Below are positions 36,378 through 46,050 of a stretch of DNA of 64,000 nt, piece by piece (positions within the stretch are counted from its first letter, which is position 1; every line of letters begins with the position of its first letter). Position numbers and translations under genes: made by a program. Source of the stretch: Bacteroidota bacterium (lineage in GTDB: Bacteria; Bacteroidota; Bacteroidia; Bacteroidales; Lentimicrobiaceae); the NCBI GenBank assembly GCA_009773455.1, contig WSXU01000018.1, positions 1-64,000 of the forward strand, given 5' to 3'. Below the pieces are notes generated by a model. It did not search any database, was not told where the DNA came from, and saw only the letters and a program-made list of their open reading frames with translations.

Positions 36378-39300
36378 CTATCGTGCAATAATTACCTTAA
36401 CGGATTTTTCTGACGACAAACCGGTGGTTGTGTTGATGATCAGCCTGCCGATATAGAACCCGTTCGAAAGCAGATGACCGTCGCTGCCCCGGCCGTCCCA
36501 CACGAAACCGGTTGTACGGAAACCTTCCGCAAAGATACGTTTATCAAGTGATGCTGCCTTGCTTCCCGTTAAGGTGTAAATGTCGAGCCGTGCCATAAGT
36601 TCCTGCCCGGCCTGGTTATGCTCAAACTCAAAGGTAATATTCTCTTTCATCGGATTGGGCCAGGCATCAAACCTGCCGAGGGTAAGCCCGTCGGAACCGG
36701 CAACGAAGAACTCAGTTGTCACTTCAGATGAATTGTTGTTTACATCCCACACCTTCATCCTGATTGTGTGCCTTCCCAGTGAAAGATTATGAAAAGGAAA
36801 AGTGATGTATCCGCTGCGGTAGGTATTCAGGTCAGACTGGTAAAAATCGTTGAGGATATATGGCGTGTCGGTATCCTCGTCAAGGATGGCAACAATGTCG
36901 TGTCCTATACCATTACCAATGGTATTAATGCCACTTATATCTTCAACATAGGCAAGCAGGAGCGGGTTCTGATCGGTAAAACCACCGGACCTGAATTTTG
37001 TATCGTTCATATAAAGCGAAACATCCGGTCCGTCCATGTCTTCCACCTCACGGTCGCTGAATCCACCCACAATCAGATCGGTAAAGTAGCCCGACGCATC
37101 GCGCGACCCGTCTGTGGCATAATAGCTGATTTTCCCGACACCAAACTGGTATGCAATGTCGCGTGGCACAATGAATGAGAAGGTGAACACTCCGTCAACT
37201 ACATTAACTTTCCCTTTATAAATGATGTTCCGCTGAACACTAAAGGTCATGGGTGATGACCCGTCAGTGCCGAAGGTTTTCACCTGGTTCTTCTTATCAT
37301 AAACAGCCGGGATCACAATGCCGTTAAAGTCGCTGATGCGGTTGCCCAGATGGTCGGCAATCATTCCGGTAACAGATATTTCGCTCAGGGCCTTCAGGGT
37401 GTCGGTAACTTCCGAAGCGTCTCTGCCATTCACTTCAAGGGTAACCACATTAAATTCGGGATAGGCCATTTTCATCGCCGGATCACCGAGCAGAACAAAC
37501 TTCTTGCTGTTGTTGTCGGCCCCGGCAGCGAGTTTCGATATCCTGATCAGATCGCCCAGGTGGGGCATTTCCCCGTCATCCACCGGGTTTAGTGCAATGT
37601 TGTAGAAACTCCTTGCAAGCGTGAAGTTGGGTGTGCCGAAGGTGGGTCTTGATGTTGTAAACAGCGCTATACCTCCGCCGCTGGGATTCAGGAAAACCAG
37701 TTCCCCGGCCGATTGCAGACGGGGATCATCATAACGGCTGAACTCGCATGTGGCCGTCATAAATACGGGCATTTTGTCGTAATTCGTCCAGCTGTTGATG
37801 TCGGCAACTTCGAGTACCCTTTCATGGGCCCAGCCAACTTCGCCTCCATGCCCGGTGTAGTTCACGATCAGGGCGCCTTTATCCATGCGCTGATTGATGG
37901 CTTCCGTTGCATCAGGTATACGTTGTCCGCCGGGTGTTGAAACCTGGTTGTAGGCATCAAGAAAAATTTTATCAACATTGTAGCTGACATAGGTGGTATC
38001 AATCATGGCAGCAATCATATCGGCCTGCTGCATGTGGCTGTTTCCGTCTCCGTCATCGGCCACAAACGCAATTACATTGCGCCAGTCGCCATGCGTTTTA
38101 TCAGAACCTGTGGAATAATGAATGATCTTATCCACGGCCATTGCAGCTTCTTCGGGTGTCTGAACCGGTAATCTGCCGATGCCGATGTCAGGAACATCTG
38201 ATGCCTGCCCCCCTTCGTTGTCGTCGAGACAACCGAAGAAATCATCGGTGGCATAACTGGTTACCGGGTGCAGCGATTCGGGCGACTGGAAAGTCGGGAT
38301 GAAATTCGAATTGCCTTCGATACGGTCGAGCGGATCGAAGGAGGCATCACCAAATAAAAGAAGGAAACGGGGTTTTTCATTCGCAGAACCACGCAGCCAG
38401 AGCATCCTCACAAAATCGCGGATGGCGCTGATGTCCTGAGCTCCGCTTGAGAATTCATTGTAAATGGCCTGCTGCTGCAGCAACAATACATTAAAATTAT
38501 CATTTTGCGCATGGAAATCGGCCAGCCGGGCTGCTTCAGCTGCAAAATCAGGATGGGTTACGATCACCATATCATAACTGCCCATTCCATGCAGATTCTG
38601 GTTGGCGACCTTCTCAACAAATACCGGCTTCAGGTAACTCTGTTCGTCAGAGATCACATATTCACGCAAAGTATCGGCCAGTGCCCTGAAGGAAGCCTGC
38701 CCGCCCGAAGCAGCAACATTAAGATATCCCGGGTGCAGCGGATCTGTTACATCCCAGAGCTTGAAAGTTTTATTTACATCCGATATCACATATTCAGCAA
38801 TACCCTGAATTCCGGCATGCCTGAAACCAAACTGCCCTCCGGTAAATTTCAGCCTGGCCATGGCATTCACCTCAATATAGTTGAGCCATCCTATGGCTGA
38901 ACCTGTCGGCTTCATGAATTTAAGGCTGAAACCTGACCCAAAGACCGGCTGATCAATGATAAAAGTCTCTGTACTTACTTTGGCATAAGCCGTATTGTAT
39001 TCGGTAACAATCGGGGATATGTAAAGACCAAAAGTTTTCCCGGCAGCCTTTAATGTAAATGTACTGGTTTGTGTTGCCCTGGCAGCTGCACTCAGCCTGA
39101 CATAGGCCGGATATGAAGCATCGGGTTCAAACCCGCTGAAGGCGTAATCCCGTTCTGATACAACATCAAACACATCTCCGAACCATTCCTTTCCCGATTT
39201 GACCAGATTGGCATCGTTCGGTTCATAAGCCTTGTACCAGTTGTAACTGGTTATGGTTGCATCAGGTGCCGATGAAGGCTGCGGGAATTCCTGAATCCTT

Positions 39301-40187
39301 TGCCCGGCCTGTGTTCCGGAAGTAACAAAGTAGTACGCATCCTTTGAATACAAGTGGGTCTGGTGCTGAAACAAACTGCTTTCAGGATTGAATTTCCATT
39401 TAACAGGTCCCCTGGCATAAAAGAGGATGTAATCGCCGGCATCAAAAGTTCCGTCTCCGCCATCTGAAACCATCACAGGAATCTCAGGAAGATCATCATA
39501 ACGGAAATCTCCTGCTTTTTCAGGCAACATGCCATCACCATAGCCATGAACCCTGAGGCCCGATGAACTCAGGCCAGCCATCTGCATTCCCATCGAGGAA
39601 AGATCGCTGTATGTCAGCTGGTACAGACCGGTTTCCCTCACAGCAATCCTGAACCAGTCACCGGTGTTCAGCACCGATGTCCCGGCATATTCCTGTTGAG
39701 GGGTTACTTTCAGCAATCTCTGGCTATCGTAACTGATTTCAAGATTATAGGAGGTTAGTTTTTCCGGTCTCCCGGTCAAAGGGTTAAGACGGAGTGGGAT
39801 AAAAGAGATCTTCAACAACGGATTACCCCTGTCGTAAACAATGCTGAACTCCGGCAAGGGCGAGCCATCAAGGGCTTCACCCGGAATTCCTTCAAGTGCA
39901 GGCAATTCTGCATTGTTCAGTGGTTCAAAACGGGTTTCCGAAAGTTTTACTGAAATCACCCGGGTTTCTGCAGGATGAAAGATGGTGAGCAGCGGCAGGC
40001 CGTTTTCAGCAAGGCTGGATGAACCATCACAATTGAGAAAAATCTTCGTATTTCCTTCAGGGGTGACCTCTCGGAAAGGCTCTGACCATCGCACTGTTTC
40101 CTGCGCACCACCAGTAATTGCAGCAGCAAAATTCAGTATCAGCAATAAGAAAACACCTTTATATATTGGTCTGTAGGCAGACATCAT
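36378..40187 (-). CDS. porU: PorU-type C25 peptidase, type IX secretion (copy 2)
   Basis: A protein of about 1269 residues, collinear with the 32550-36347 product. It has a hydrophobic signal (about residues 8-28), a C25 domain with His780 in 'TGHGGEVGW' and Cys814 in 'TATCEFSRY', and a C-terminal sorting domain that ends 'KSVKVIIAR'. Both copies keep the catalytic pair, so both may be active. The start is the ATG at 40187, with another ATG at 40184. It is transcribed divergently from the porP-like gene. The pair probably forms one transcript. Confidence 0.82.
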   Translation of the reverse strand: MMSAYRPIYKGVFLLLILNFAAAITGGAQETVRWSEPFREVTPEGNTKIFLNCDGSSSLAENGLPLLTIFHPAETRVISVKLSETRFEPLNNAELPALEGIPGEALDGSPLPEFSIVYDRGNPLLKISFIPLRLNPLTGRPEKLTSYNLEISYDSQRLLKVTPQQEYAGTSVLNTGDWFRIAVRETGLYQLTYSDLSSMGMQMAGLSSSGLRVHGYGDGMLPEKAGDFRYDDLPEIPVMVSDGGDGTFDAGDYILFYARGPVKWKFNPESSLFQHQTHLYSKDAYYFVTSGTQAGQRIQEFPQPSSAPDATITSYNWYKAYEPNDANLVKSGKEWFGDVFDVVSERDYAFSGFEPDASYPAYVRLSAAARATQTSTFTLKAAGKTFGLYISPIVTEYNTAYAKVSTETFIIDQPVFGSGFSLKFMKPTGSAIGWLNYIEVNAMARLKFTGGQFGFRHAGIQGIAEYVISDVNKTFKLWDVTDPLHPGYLNVAASGGQASFRALADTLREYVISDEQSYLKPVFVEKVANQNLHGMGSYDMVIVTHPDFAAEAARLADFHAQNDNFNVLLLQQQAIYNEFSSGAQDISAIRDFVRMLWLRGSANEKPRFLLLFGDASFDPLDRIEGNSNFIPTFQSPESLHPVTSYATDDFFGCLDDNEGGQASDVPDIGIGRLPVQTPEEAAMAVDKIIHYSTGSDKTHGDWRNVIAFVADDGDGNSHMQQADMIAAMIDTTYVSYNVDKIFLDAYNQVSTPGGQRIPDATEAINQRMDKGALIVNYTGHGGEVGWAHERVLEVADINSWTNYDKMPVFMTATCEFSRYDDPRLQSAGELVFLNPSGGGIALFTTSRPTFGTPNFTLARSFYNIALNPVDDGEMPHLGDLIRISKLAAGADNNSKKFVLLGDPAMKMAYPEFNVVTLEVNGRDASEVTDTLKALSEISVTGMIADHLGNRISDFNGIVIPAVYDKKNQVKTFGTDGSSPMTFSVQRNIIYKGKVNVVDGVFTFSFIVPRDIAYQFGVGKISYYATDGSRDASGYFTDLIVGGFSDREVEDMDGPDVSLYMNDTKFRSGGFTDQNPLLLAYVEDISGINTIGNGIGHDIVAILDEDTDTPYILNDFYQSDLNTYRSGYITFPFHNLSLGRHTIRMKVWDVNNNSSEVTTEFFVAGSDGLTLGRFDAWPNPMKENITFEFEHNQAGQELMARLDIYTLTGSKAASLDKRIFAEGFRTTGFVWDGRGSDGHLLSNGFYIGRLIINTTTGLSSEKSVKVIIAR

Positions 40188-40475
40188 GGGCACACGGGTT
40201 TAATTGGTAAAAATACGGTTTACTGTTTTCAGCTTACCGCGTATTACATTTACTGAATAAAGTGATTATTAATGATGAACATTCCTGGCACACAATAGGT
40301 TCAAATATTGTATCTTTGCCGTGTGCCGGGGGCATACAAAATAATTGTCATGCATAATAACGGGGAAAAAAATCCGTTATTGCAGCAATCGAGGGATAAA
40401 TATCACATTTTTTAAAGAGCCGGGGTACGATATTAAAAAATATTCGTAATATTGGCTGCCGAAATTCCACACAAC
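40188..40475. promoter_or_regulatory. Divergent promoter region of porU and porP-like genes
   Basis: For the plus strand, TATCTTTG at 40311-40318 matches the Bacteroidota -7 box; no good TTG lies at the -33 spacing. The leader then holds an 8-bp hairpin AATAACGG/CCGTTATT (40354-40361 with 40372-40379) about 100 bp before the porP ATG. No -7 box was found for the minus strand. Confidence 0.5.
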
Positions 40476-41465
40476 ATGAGGTTTAAGTTACTCCTGATAT
40501 CGCTCGTTCTGTTAACCAGCAACCTGGTAAGCGCACAGGATGCTTCTTTTTCGCAGTACTATGGCAACCCCATGTACCTGAACCCAGCCCTGACAGGGCT
40601 TAAGATCTGTCCGAGACTTACGCTGAACTACCGTAACCAGTGGCCTTCGATTCCGGCAAGTTTTGTTACCTATTCTGCCGGATATGACCAGTATATACAA
40701 GCGGTTTCGGGTGGTGTCGGTATTCTGGTGATGTCGGAAAACATGGCCGACGGCATTCTGACCAACACCCAGGTCAGCGCATTGTATTCTTTCCGGTTGA
40801 ACCTGACCAAGAACCTTACCATGAATGCGGGTTTTCAGGGAACATACATCCAAAACAAGCTGAACTGGAACAAACTGATTTTCGGAGATCAGCTTGAATT
40901 TGGGCTTGACAACAACCTGCCTCCGACACAGGAGAGTCCCCCCGACAGGCTCAGCATTGGTATGATTGACTTTTCGGCAGGGATGCTTTTTGGCTACAAC
41001 GAACGTCTTTACGGCGGAGTGGCGGCCCATCACCTGACCCAGCCCGACAATTCGTTTTACAGCAACGGCGACAGTAACCTCGAAATGAAAATAACCGCCC
41101 ATGCCGGTGCCCTCATCGATATGAGAAATGGTCTGCGCAACGGCGATGTTGAAGACCTCAGTCTTTCGCCCAATGTCATGTACCAGCAACAGGGCAAATT
41201 CCATCAGCTTAACCTTGGGATGTACCTTAATATATATCCCATTGTCACGGGTATCTGGTTCAGGCACAATTTCGAAAACCCCGATGCAGTGATCCTGCTC
41301 CTGGGATTCCAGCAACCTAAATTTAAAGTAGGTTACAGTTATGACTACACGGTTTCACGTTTAACCAACAAAACCGGCGGTTCTCATGAAGTATCCTTTG
41401 CCTGGCAGTTCGACTGCGGTCAAAAAACCGTCAAGCAGAAAGCAATAAAATGCCCCAGATTTTAG
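40476..41465 (+). CDS. PorP/SprF-like outer-membrane protein (T9SS)
   Basis: A 329-residue protein with a signal peptide ('LLLISLVLLTSNLVSAQD') and the PorP/SprF start 'FSQYYGNPMYLNPALTG', which is diagnostic of this family. The rest is beta-rich with a C-terminal beta-signal region. Family members are outer-membrane components that interact with the T9SS and its large adhesin cargo. I chose the ATG at 40476, because the upstream TTG would place residues before the signal peptide. The gldJ-type gene follows after 33 bp, so the two are probably one operon. Confidence 0.9.
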   Translation: MRFKLLLISLVLLTSNLVSAQDASFSQYYGNPMYLNPALTGLKICPRLTLNYRNQWPSIPASFVTYSAGYDQYIQAVSGGVGILVMSENMADGILTNTQVSALYSFRLNLTKNLTMNAGFQGTYIQNKLNWNKLIFGDQLEFGLDNNLPPTQESPPDRLSIGMIDFSAGMLFGYNERLYGGVAAHHLTQPDNSFYSNGDSNLEMKITAHAGALIDMRNGLRNGDVEDLSLSPNVMYQQQGKFHQLNLGMYLNIYPIVTGIWFRHNFENPDAVILLLGFQQPKFKVGYSYDYTVSRLTNKTGGSHEVSFAWQFDCGQKTVKQKAIKCPRF

Positions 41466-41498
41466 TTAGTAATATTCAACAAACAATAAATACCTGAA

Positions 41499-42989
41499 AT
41501 GATCAGCTACAGCAACATCTATCAGAAAATTGGCATCCTTGCTTCCGTTTTGCTTATTGCCTCTTCCTGTTCAAAAGAATCATCAAGAACAACCGGATGG
41601 GAATACAATAATTCGAAAAACGGAGGTTACCAGGTGAATACAAAATACGGCGATCAGCCCATCGGACCTGGTCTTGTTATGATCGAAGGCGGAACCTTTA
41701 CCATGGGCCGCACTACCGATAACCCGATGTATGAATGGGACAACATCCCCAGAAGGGTTACCGTTCCTTCATTCTACATCGACCAGACCGAAGTGGCCAA
41801 TGTTGACTATGTGGAATACCTCTACTGGCTCAGCCGTGTTTTTGGTACCGATTATCCTGAGGTTTACCGCAAAGCATTGCCCGATACCCTGGTATGGCGC
41901 GAAAAACTTGCTTACAATGAACCACTGGTTGAAACCTACTTCAGGCATCCCGCCTACCGCAATTATCCGGTTGTTGGTGTAAGCTGGGTTCAGGCCAACG
42001 AATACTGCCTGTGGCGTACCGACCGCGTAAACGAAATGATGCTCATCAGGGAAGGTATCCTCGATTTTGATCCCGACCAGCGCAATGAAAATAACTTCAA
42101 CTCTGAGGCTTACCTCGCCGGACAGTACGAAGGACTTGTGAACAAACCATTGAAAGACCTCAACCCAAGCGGTACCGGTGAACGCCGCGCCCGCCTTGAG
42201 GATGGTATCATGGTGCCGAAATACAGACTCCCAACCGAAGCCGAATGGGAATTTGCCGCCCTCGGACTTGTCGGAACCACCGTTTATGAGCGCGTTGTTG
42301 AACGCCGCGTTTACCCGTGGAACGGAACCATCGTACGCTCAGACCAGAAAAAATATTACGGACAGTTCCTGGCCAACTTCAAACGTGGCCGTGGTGACTA
42401 TATGGGTGTAGCCGGAAGTCTGAACGACGGAGCCGATCTGCCGGCAGAAGTAGCTTCCTACTGGCCCAATGACTATGGCCTCTATAATATGGCCGGTAAT
42501 GTTGCCGAATGGGTACTCGACGTTTATCGTCCGCTCACCTTTGAAGATATGGCCGATTACGCTCCTTTCCGTGGTAACATCTTCACAACTAAAGTAACCG
42601 ACGAAGAGGGCTTCCTTGCACCAAAAGACAGCCTGGGCCGCATCAAGTACCGCGAAGTAACCACCGAAGAGAGCAAAGACAGGTTTAACTACAGAAGCGC
42701 CAATCAGGTAAATTATGTTGACGGTGATTACCAGTCAACCATCAATCCCGACTGGACAACCGCTCCTGCTGATTCTGTCAATACAACCAACCTGATGTAT
42801 GAGTTTGGCAAGACTTCACTGATCAGCGACAAATCAAGGGTATATAAAGGTGGTTCATGGAAAGATCCCGCCTACTTCCTGAGTCCTTCAACCCGTCGTT
42901 ACATGGACGAAAACCAGGCAACCAATTTTATCGGTTTCCGTTGCGCCATGGGCCGTGTTGGTGGTGCCTATTCAGGGAAGAAAAAATAA
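41499..42989 (+). CDS. gldJ: GldJ-type gliding/T9SS lipoprotein
   Basis: A 496-residue lipoprotein: the lipobox 'IASSCS' puts Cys near residue 24. The rest is a formylglycine-generating-enzyme-like (FGE-sulfatase) domain, with 'MIEGGTFTMGRTTDNPMYE' at its start, 'YRLPTEAEWEFAAL', 'GLYNMAGNVAEWVLDVYRP' and 'RVYKGGSWKD...FIGFRCAMG' at its end. Among the family, the 'RGRGDYMGVAGSLNDGADL' segment and the murF gene next door fit GldJ better than GldK/PorK. It belongs to the outer-membrane lipoprotein ring or gliding machinery. A strong terminator follows. Confidence 0.85.
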   Translation: MISYSNIYQKIGILASVLLIASSCSKESSRTTGWEYNNSKNGGYQVNTKYGDQPIGPGLVMIEGGTFTMGRTTDNPMYEWDNIPRRVTVPSFYIDQTEVANVDYVEYLYWLSRVFGTDYPEVYRKALPDTLVWREKLAYNEPLVETYFRHPAYRNYPVVGVSWVQANEYCLWRTDRVNEMMLIREGILDFDPDQRNENNFNSEAYLAGQYEGLVNKPLKDLNPSGTGERRARLEDGIMVPKYRLPTEAEWEFAALGLVGTTVYERVVERRVYPWNGTIVRSDQKKYYGQFLANFKRGRGDYMGVAGSLNDGADLPAEVASYWPNDYGLYNMAGNVAEWVLDVYRPLTFEDMADYAPFRGNIFTTKVTDEEGFLAPKDSLGRIKYREVTTEESKDRFNYRSANQVNYVDGDYQSTINPDWTTAPADSVNTTNLMYEFGKTSLISDKSRVYKGGSWKDPAYFLSPSTRRYMDENQATNFIGFRCAMGRVGGAYSGKKK

Positions 42990-43007
42990 CACCACAGCTA
43001 TTTATGA

Positions 43008-43045
43008 TAAACCCATCTGTAACAACAGGTGGGTTTATTTTTTTG
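43008..43045 (+). terminator. Intrinsic terminator after gldJ
   Basis: A 13-bp stem starting ATAAACCCATCTG with one G-T pair, a 6-base loop, then a run of T. It separates the porP-gldJ operon from murF. Confidence 0.85.
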
Positions 43046-43119
43046 TGGTTAAAGCCATCGCCATCCATTAATTACTTAAATTCGGGATGGCAATCAAATA
43101 ACCGCAATACGATTCTAAT

Positions 43120-44418
43120 ATGCACAGAACCAGTTCCGAAGAACTTTTTGCACGGTACCGCCAACATCCCTACATAAGCACCGACTCACGCATTGCCCAG
43201 CCCGGCAGCCTGTTTTTTGCCCTCAAGGGTGATAATTTCAATGGGAATCAGTACAGCCGGAATGCTCTGGAAAATGGTGCTGCTTATGCTGTGATTGATG
43301 ATCCGGCCTTCTGTCTGGATTCAAGGACCCTCCTGGTGGATGATGTACTGGCTTCGCTGCAGCAGCTAGCCTCGGATTTCCGATCTACGCTGCGGATTCC
43401 GGTTATCGGGATTACCGGAACAAATGGTAAGACAACCACCAAGGAACTGATGGCCGCTGCATTATCGGCCAGGTTTATCACCCATGCCACCACAGGCAAC
43501 CTCAACAACCACATCGGGGTACCCATTACCCTCCTGACCATCAAACCTGAAACAGAAATCGCGGTTATTGAAATGGGTGCCAACCACATCGGGGAAATCG
43601 CAGCCCTCTGCCGGATAGCACGGCCAACCCATGGCATCATTACGAACATCGGGAAAGCCCATCTCGAAGGTTTCGGCAGTGCCGAAGGCGTAATTAAAGC
43701 CAAAAGTGAGCTGTATCATCACCTCCGCCATCATGGAGGTACGGTATTTGTCAATGCTGACAATGCCCTGCTCATGTCGCTCACCGGCAATATGGAAAGG
43801 GTTACCTACGGCGGGGACAAAAACGCCAGGTTCAGGGGAATGGTAAATCATGACGGACCATTGCTGCGATTTACCCTCAGCACCCCGGTTGATCAGACCG
43901 TTTCAACAAAACTTGCAGGAAGTTATAATTTTGAAAATGCCATGGCTGCCCTATGCATCGCGCAACACTTCAGGGTAGATCTGACCGCCGCTGTAAAAGC
44001 TGTTGAAAACTACGAGCCGAAAATGAACCGTTCACAGGTCATCCGGACCGAAAAAAATACCCTGATTATGGATGCTTACAATGCCAACCCATCAAGCATG
44101 CAGGCCGCCATTCTTAATTTTTCACGGATGAAAGCGGACCATAAAATCCTGCTCCTCGGCGATATGTTTGAATTGGGTACAGAAGCACCGGCTGAGCATT
44201 TAAATATACTGGAAACAGCCATCGCGCAGAATTTTGAAGCCATCATCACAGCTGGTCCCTGTTTTAATGAAGCCGCCGCCGGTAAACCCGGGGTCATATC
44301 CTTTGATTCTGTTGGTGAATTAAAAGAACACCTTGCCGTTCATAAAATTACAGGTGCCACCATCCTGGTAAAAGGATCCAGGGGAATGAAACTTGAATCG
44401 GCTACCGATAACCTCTAA
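43120..44418 (+). CDS. murF: UDP-MurNAc-tripeptide D-Ala-D-Ala ligase
   Basis: A 432-residue Mur ligase. The P-loop 'GITGTNGKTTTKE' is at residues 97-109, the central domain has 'NNHIGVPITLLTI' and 'EMGANHIGEIAAL', and the C-terminal domain has 'LIMDAYNANPSSMQAAI' and 'LLLGDMFELG'. These match MurF rather than MurC/D/E. It adds D-Ala-D-Ala to the peptidoglycan precursor in the cytoplasm. gldJ next to murF is a known neighbourhood in Bacteroidota. The anmK gene starts 4 bp after the stop. Confidence 0.95.
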   Translation: MHRTSSEELFARYRQHPYISTDSRIAQPGSLFFALKGDNFNGNQYSRNALENGAAYAVIDDPAFCLDSRTLLVDDVLASLQQLASDFRSTLRIPVIGITGTNGKTTTKELMAAALSARFITHATTGNLNNHIGVPITLLTIKPETEIAVIEMGANHIGEIAALCRIARPTHGIITNIGKAHLEGFGSAEGVIKAKSELYHHLRHHGGTVFVNADNALLMSLTGNMERVTYGGDKNARFRGMVNHDGPLLRFTLSTPVDQTVSTKLAGSYNFENAMAALCIAQHFRVDLTAAVKAVENYEPKMNRSQVIRTEKNTLIMDAYNANPSSMQAAILNFSRMKADHKILLLGDMFELGTEAPAEHLNILETAIAQNFEAIITAGPCFNEAAAGKPGVISFDSVGELKEHLAVHKITGATILVKGSRGMKLESATDNL

Positions 44419-44422
44419 ACTA

Positions 44423-45487
44423 ATGGGAAAAGCCATTGAAGCCATTGGAATGATGTCGGGAACATCCCTCGATGGGCTCGACCTGGCCTGGTGCAGCTTT
44501 GAGGCCATTGACGGCCAATGGTTTTACCGCATATTAAAAGCTGAAACCATCCCCTATCCGGCTGAATGGCGCGAAAAACTGGCCAACCTGCATACCGCCG
44601 ATGCATATACCCTATCCCTCGCCAACACTGAATACGGGCACTGGATTGGCAAAGAATGCATGAAATTTATTGATGACAGTAAGAAACGGCCTCAGCTGGT
44701 CGCCAGTCACGGACATACCATTTTTCACCGGCCGGATAAGAAGATGACCCTCCAGATTGGTTGCGGAGCAGCCATTGCCGCCGAAACAGGTATTACTACC
44801 GTTTGCGATTTCCGCAGCCTGGATGTCGCCCTCGGCGGGAATGGCGCGCCACTGGTTCCCATTGGCGACAGCCTGCTTTTTGGGAATTATGCAGCCTGTG
44901 TAAACATCGGCGGGTTCGCTAACCTATCATGGGACAAAGACGGCCGGCGGGTTGCCTGGGATATCTGCGCTGCCAACTTCATACTTAACCGGGAAGCCGG
45001 TAAAATGGGGATGTCGATGGACAAATCAGGGCTTTTGGCCCGAAAGGGTAAGCTGGATCAACCCCTTCTGGATAAGTTAAATAAACTTCCCTTCTACCGT
45101 CAGCCAGGACCGAAATCACTAGGCCGTGAATGGGCCGAAACCAATGTAATACCGCTGATTGAAGCTTCCTCCCTTCCGGCAGAAACGATCCTGCGCACCT
45201 ATACCGAACACATTGCCATTCAGGTGAGCAATGCATTACCCCTGAAAAAAGGCGGAGAAGCCCTGTTTACCGGAGGCGGGTCACACAACACCTTCCTGAT
45301 GGAGCGGATCGAAGCCCTGAGTCCTCTGAAAATAATGGTTCCTGACAAAGAATCGGTTGATTTTAAGGAAGCACTCATTTTTGCCTTTCTGGGCGTGCTG
45401 CGTTTTCTGGGCGAAAACAACTGCCTGGCCGGGGTTACCGGGGCTTCACGCGACAGTTGCGGCGGTGCGGTTTATACTCCACTTTAA
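44423..45487 (+). CDS. anmK: Anhydro-N-acetylmuramic acid kinase
   Basis: A protein of about 354 residues with the AnmK signatures: N-terminal 'GMMSGTSLDGLDLAW' (phosphate binding), 'VASHGHTIFHRP', 'TVCDFRSLDVALGGNGAPLVP' and 'LFTGGGSHN'. It cleaves and phosphorylates anhydroMurNAc to MurNAc-6-phosphate in peptidoglycan recycling. I chose the ATG at 44423, because the upstream TTG overlaps murF. It pairs naturally with murF in wall metabolism. Confidence 0.95.
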   Translation: MGKAIEAIGMMSGTSLDGLDLAWCSFEAIDGQWFYRILKAETIPYPAEWREKLANLHTADAYTLSLANTEYGHWIGKECMKFIDDSKKRPQLVASHGHTIFHRPDKKMTLQIGCGAAIAAETGITTVCDFRSLDVALGGNGAPLVPIGDSLLFGNYAACVNIGGFANLSWDKDGRRVAWDICAANFILNREAGKMGMSMDKSGLLARKGKLDQPLLDKLNKLPFYRQPGPKSLGREWAETNVIPLIEASSLPAETILRTYTEHIAIQVSNALPLKKGGEALFTGGGSHNTFLMERIEALSPLKIMVPDKESVDFKEALIFAFLGVLRFLGENNCLAGVTGASRDSCGGAVYTPL

Positions 45488-45536
45488 ATTTCAGATCCTC
45501 ACCTTCCTTTCTTGTGCAAACTTTAAATTAAAATTC

Positions 45537-45558
45537 ATTATGAACATTTGTTCATAAT
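45537..45558. promoter_or_regulatory. Perfect 9-bp-arm palindrome before the metal operon
   Basis: The arms ATTATGAAC and GTTCATAAT are separated by ATTT. It ends 6 bp upstream of the -7 box at 45565-45572, and so covers the expected -33 region. This is the position of a repressor operator. The cognate regulator is not known. Confidence 0.65.
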
Positions 45559-45564
45559 ATTTTA

Positions 45565-45572
45565 TACTTTTG
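45565..45572 (+). promoter_or_regulatory. Bacteroidota-type -7 box (TACTTTTG)
   Basis: TACTTTTG matches TAnnTTTG and lies 57 bp before the ATG of the NifX-like gene. Confidence 0.6.
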
Positions 45573-45629
45573 TCCTGATTACTCAAAAAGGGTAAGATTA
45601 TTGATAACAACCATTACAAATCCCGGATT

Positions 45630-46025
45630 ATGAAGATAGCAGTTCCAAGCAATGACGGTGTGAATATCTCAGCACATTTCGGTCGTAGCAAAGGTTTTAT
45701 AGTATTTGAAACACTTGGCAATCAGATCAGCAGTCAGGAGTACGCAGAAAACACCGTAACTGGTCATGCAACAGGTCAACACAATGACAATGACCATCAC
45801 CACGGGGACCCGGGCAATCATACCCATTCGCATGCAGGTATACTTGGGGCTTTGTCAGCCTGCGAAACGGTCATCGCTGGTGGAATGGGACAAAGGCTTT
45901 ATAATGACCTGGTCGCTGCAAACAAGAATGTTTATGTCACCAGGGAAGAAAATGCAGAAAAGGCAGTTTTGCTTTACATGAAAGAGGAGTTGGATAATAA
46001 CCCGGATGTGTGTTGCAGGCATTGA
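45630..46025 (+). CDS. NifX/NifB-domain protein with His-rich insert
   Basis: A 131-residue protein of the dinitrogenase iron-molybdenum cofactor-binding family: 'MKIAVPSNDGVNISAHFGRSKGF' opens the RNase H-like fold. A His-rich loop with ten His in about 28 residues ('HATGQHNDNDHHHGDPGNH...') lies at residues 47-74, and the C-terminus ends 'DVCCRH'. No nitrogenase genes are present, so nitrogen fixation is not implied. The His loop and Cys pair point to metal binding. It is the first gene before a TonB receptor and an MbnP-like lipoprotein. Confidence 0.85.
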   Translation: MKIAVPSNDGVNISAHFGRSKGFIVFETLGNQISSQEYAENTVTGHATGQHNDNDHHHGDPGNHTHSHAGILGALSACETVIAGGMGQRLYNDLVAANKNVYVTREENAEKAVLLYMKEELDNNPDVCCRH

Positions 46026-46050
46026 GGAAACAGATGTAAAAGGAAGATAA

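Noticed and set aside
40354-40379. ModE-type site before porP
   Set aside because: The arms are in the opposite orientation (ATAACG...CGTTAT) and the spacing differs.
43284-43851. Minus-strand reading frames inside murF, and similar long shadows inside porU, folC and AOR
   Set aside because: They lie wholly inside well-supported genes, have low-complexity composition and no recognisable domain.
45537-45558. LexA-type operator (GAAC-N4-GTTC)
   Set aside because: The core fits a Gram-positive LexA box, but the extended AT arms and the metal-uptake genes do not fit an SOS function. It is kept only as an unassigned operator.
45630-46025. Sign of nitrogen fixation
   Set aside because: The NifX/NifB-like fold is widespread in non-fixing bacteria, and no nitrogenase gene is present.
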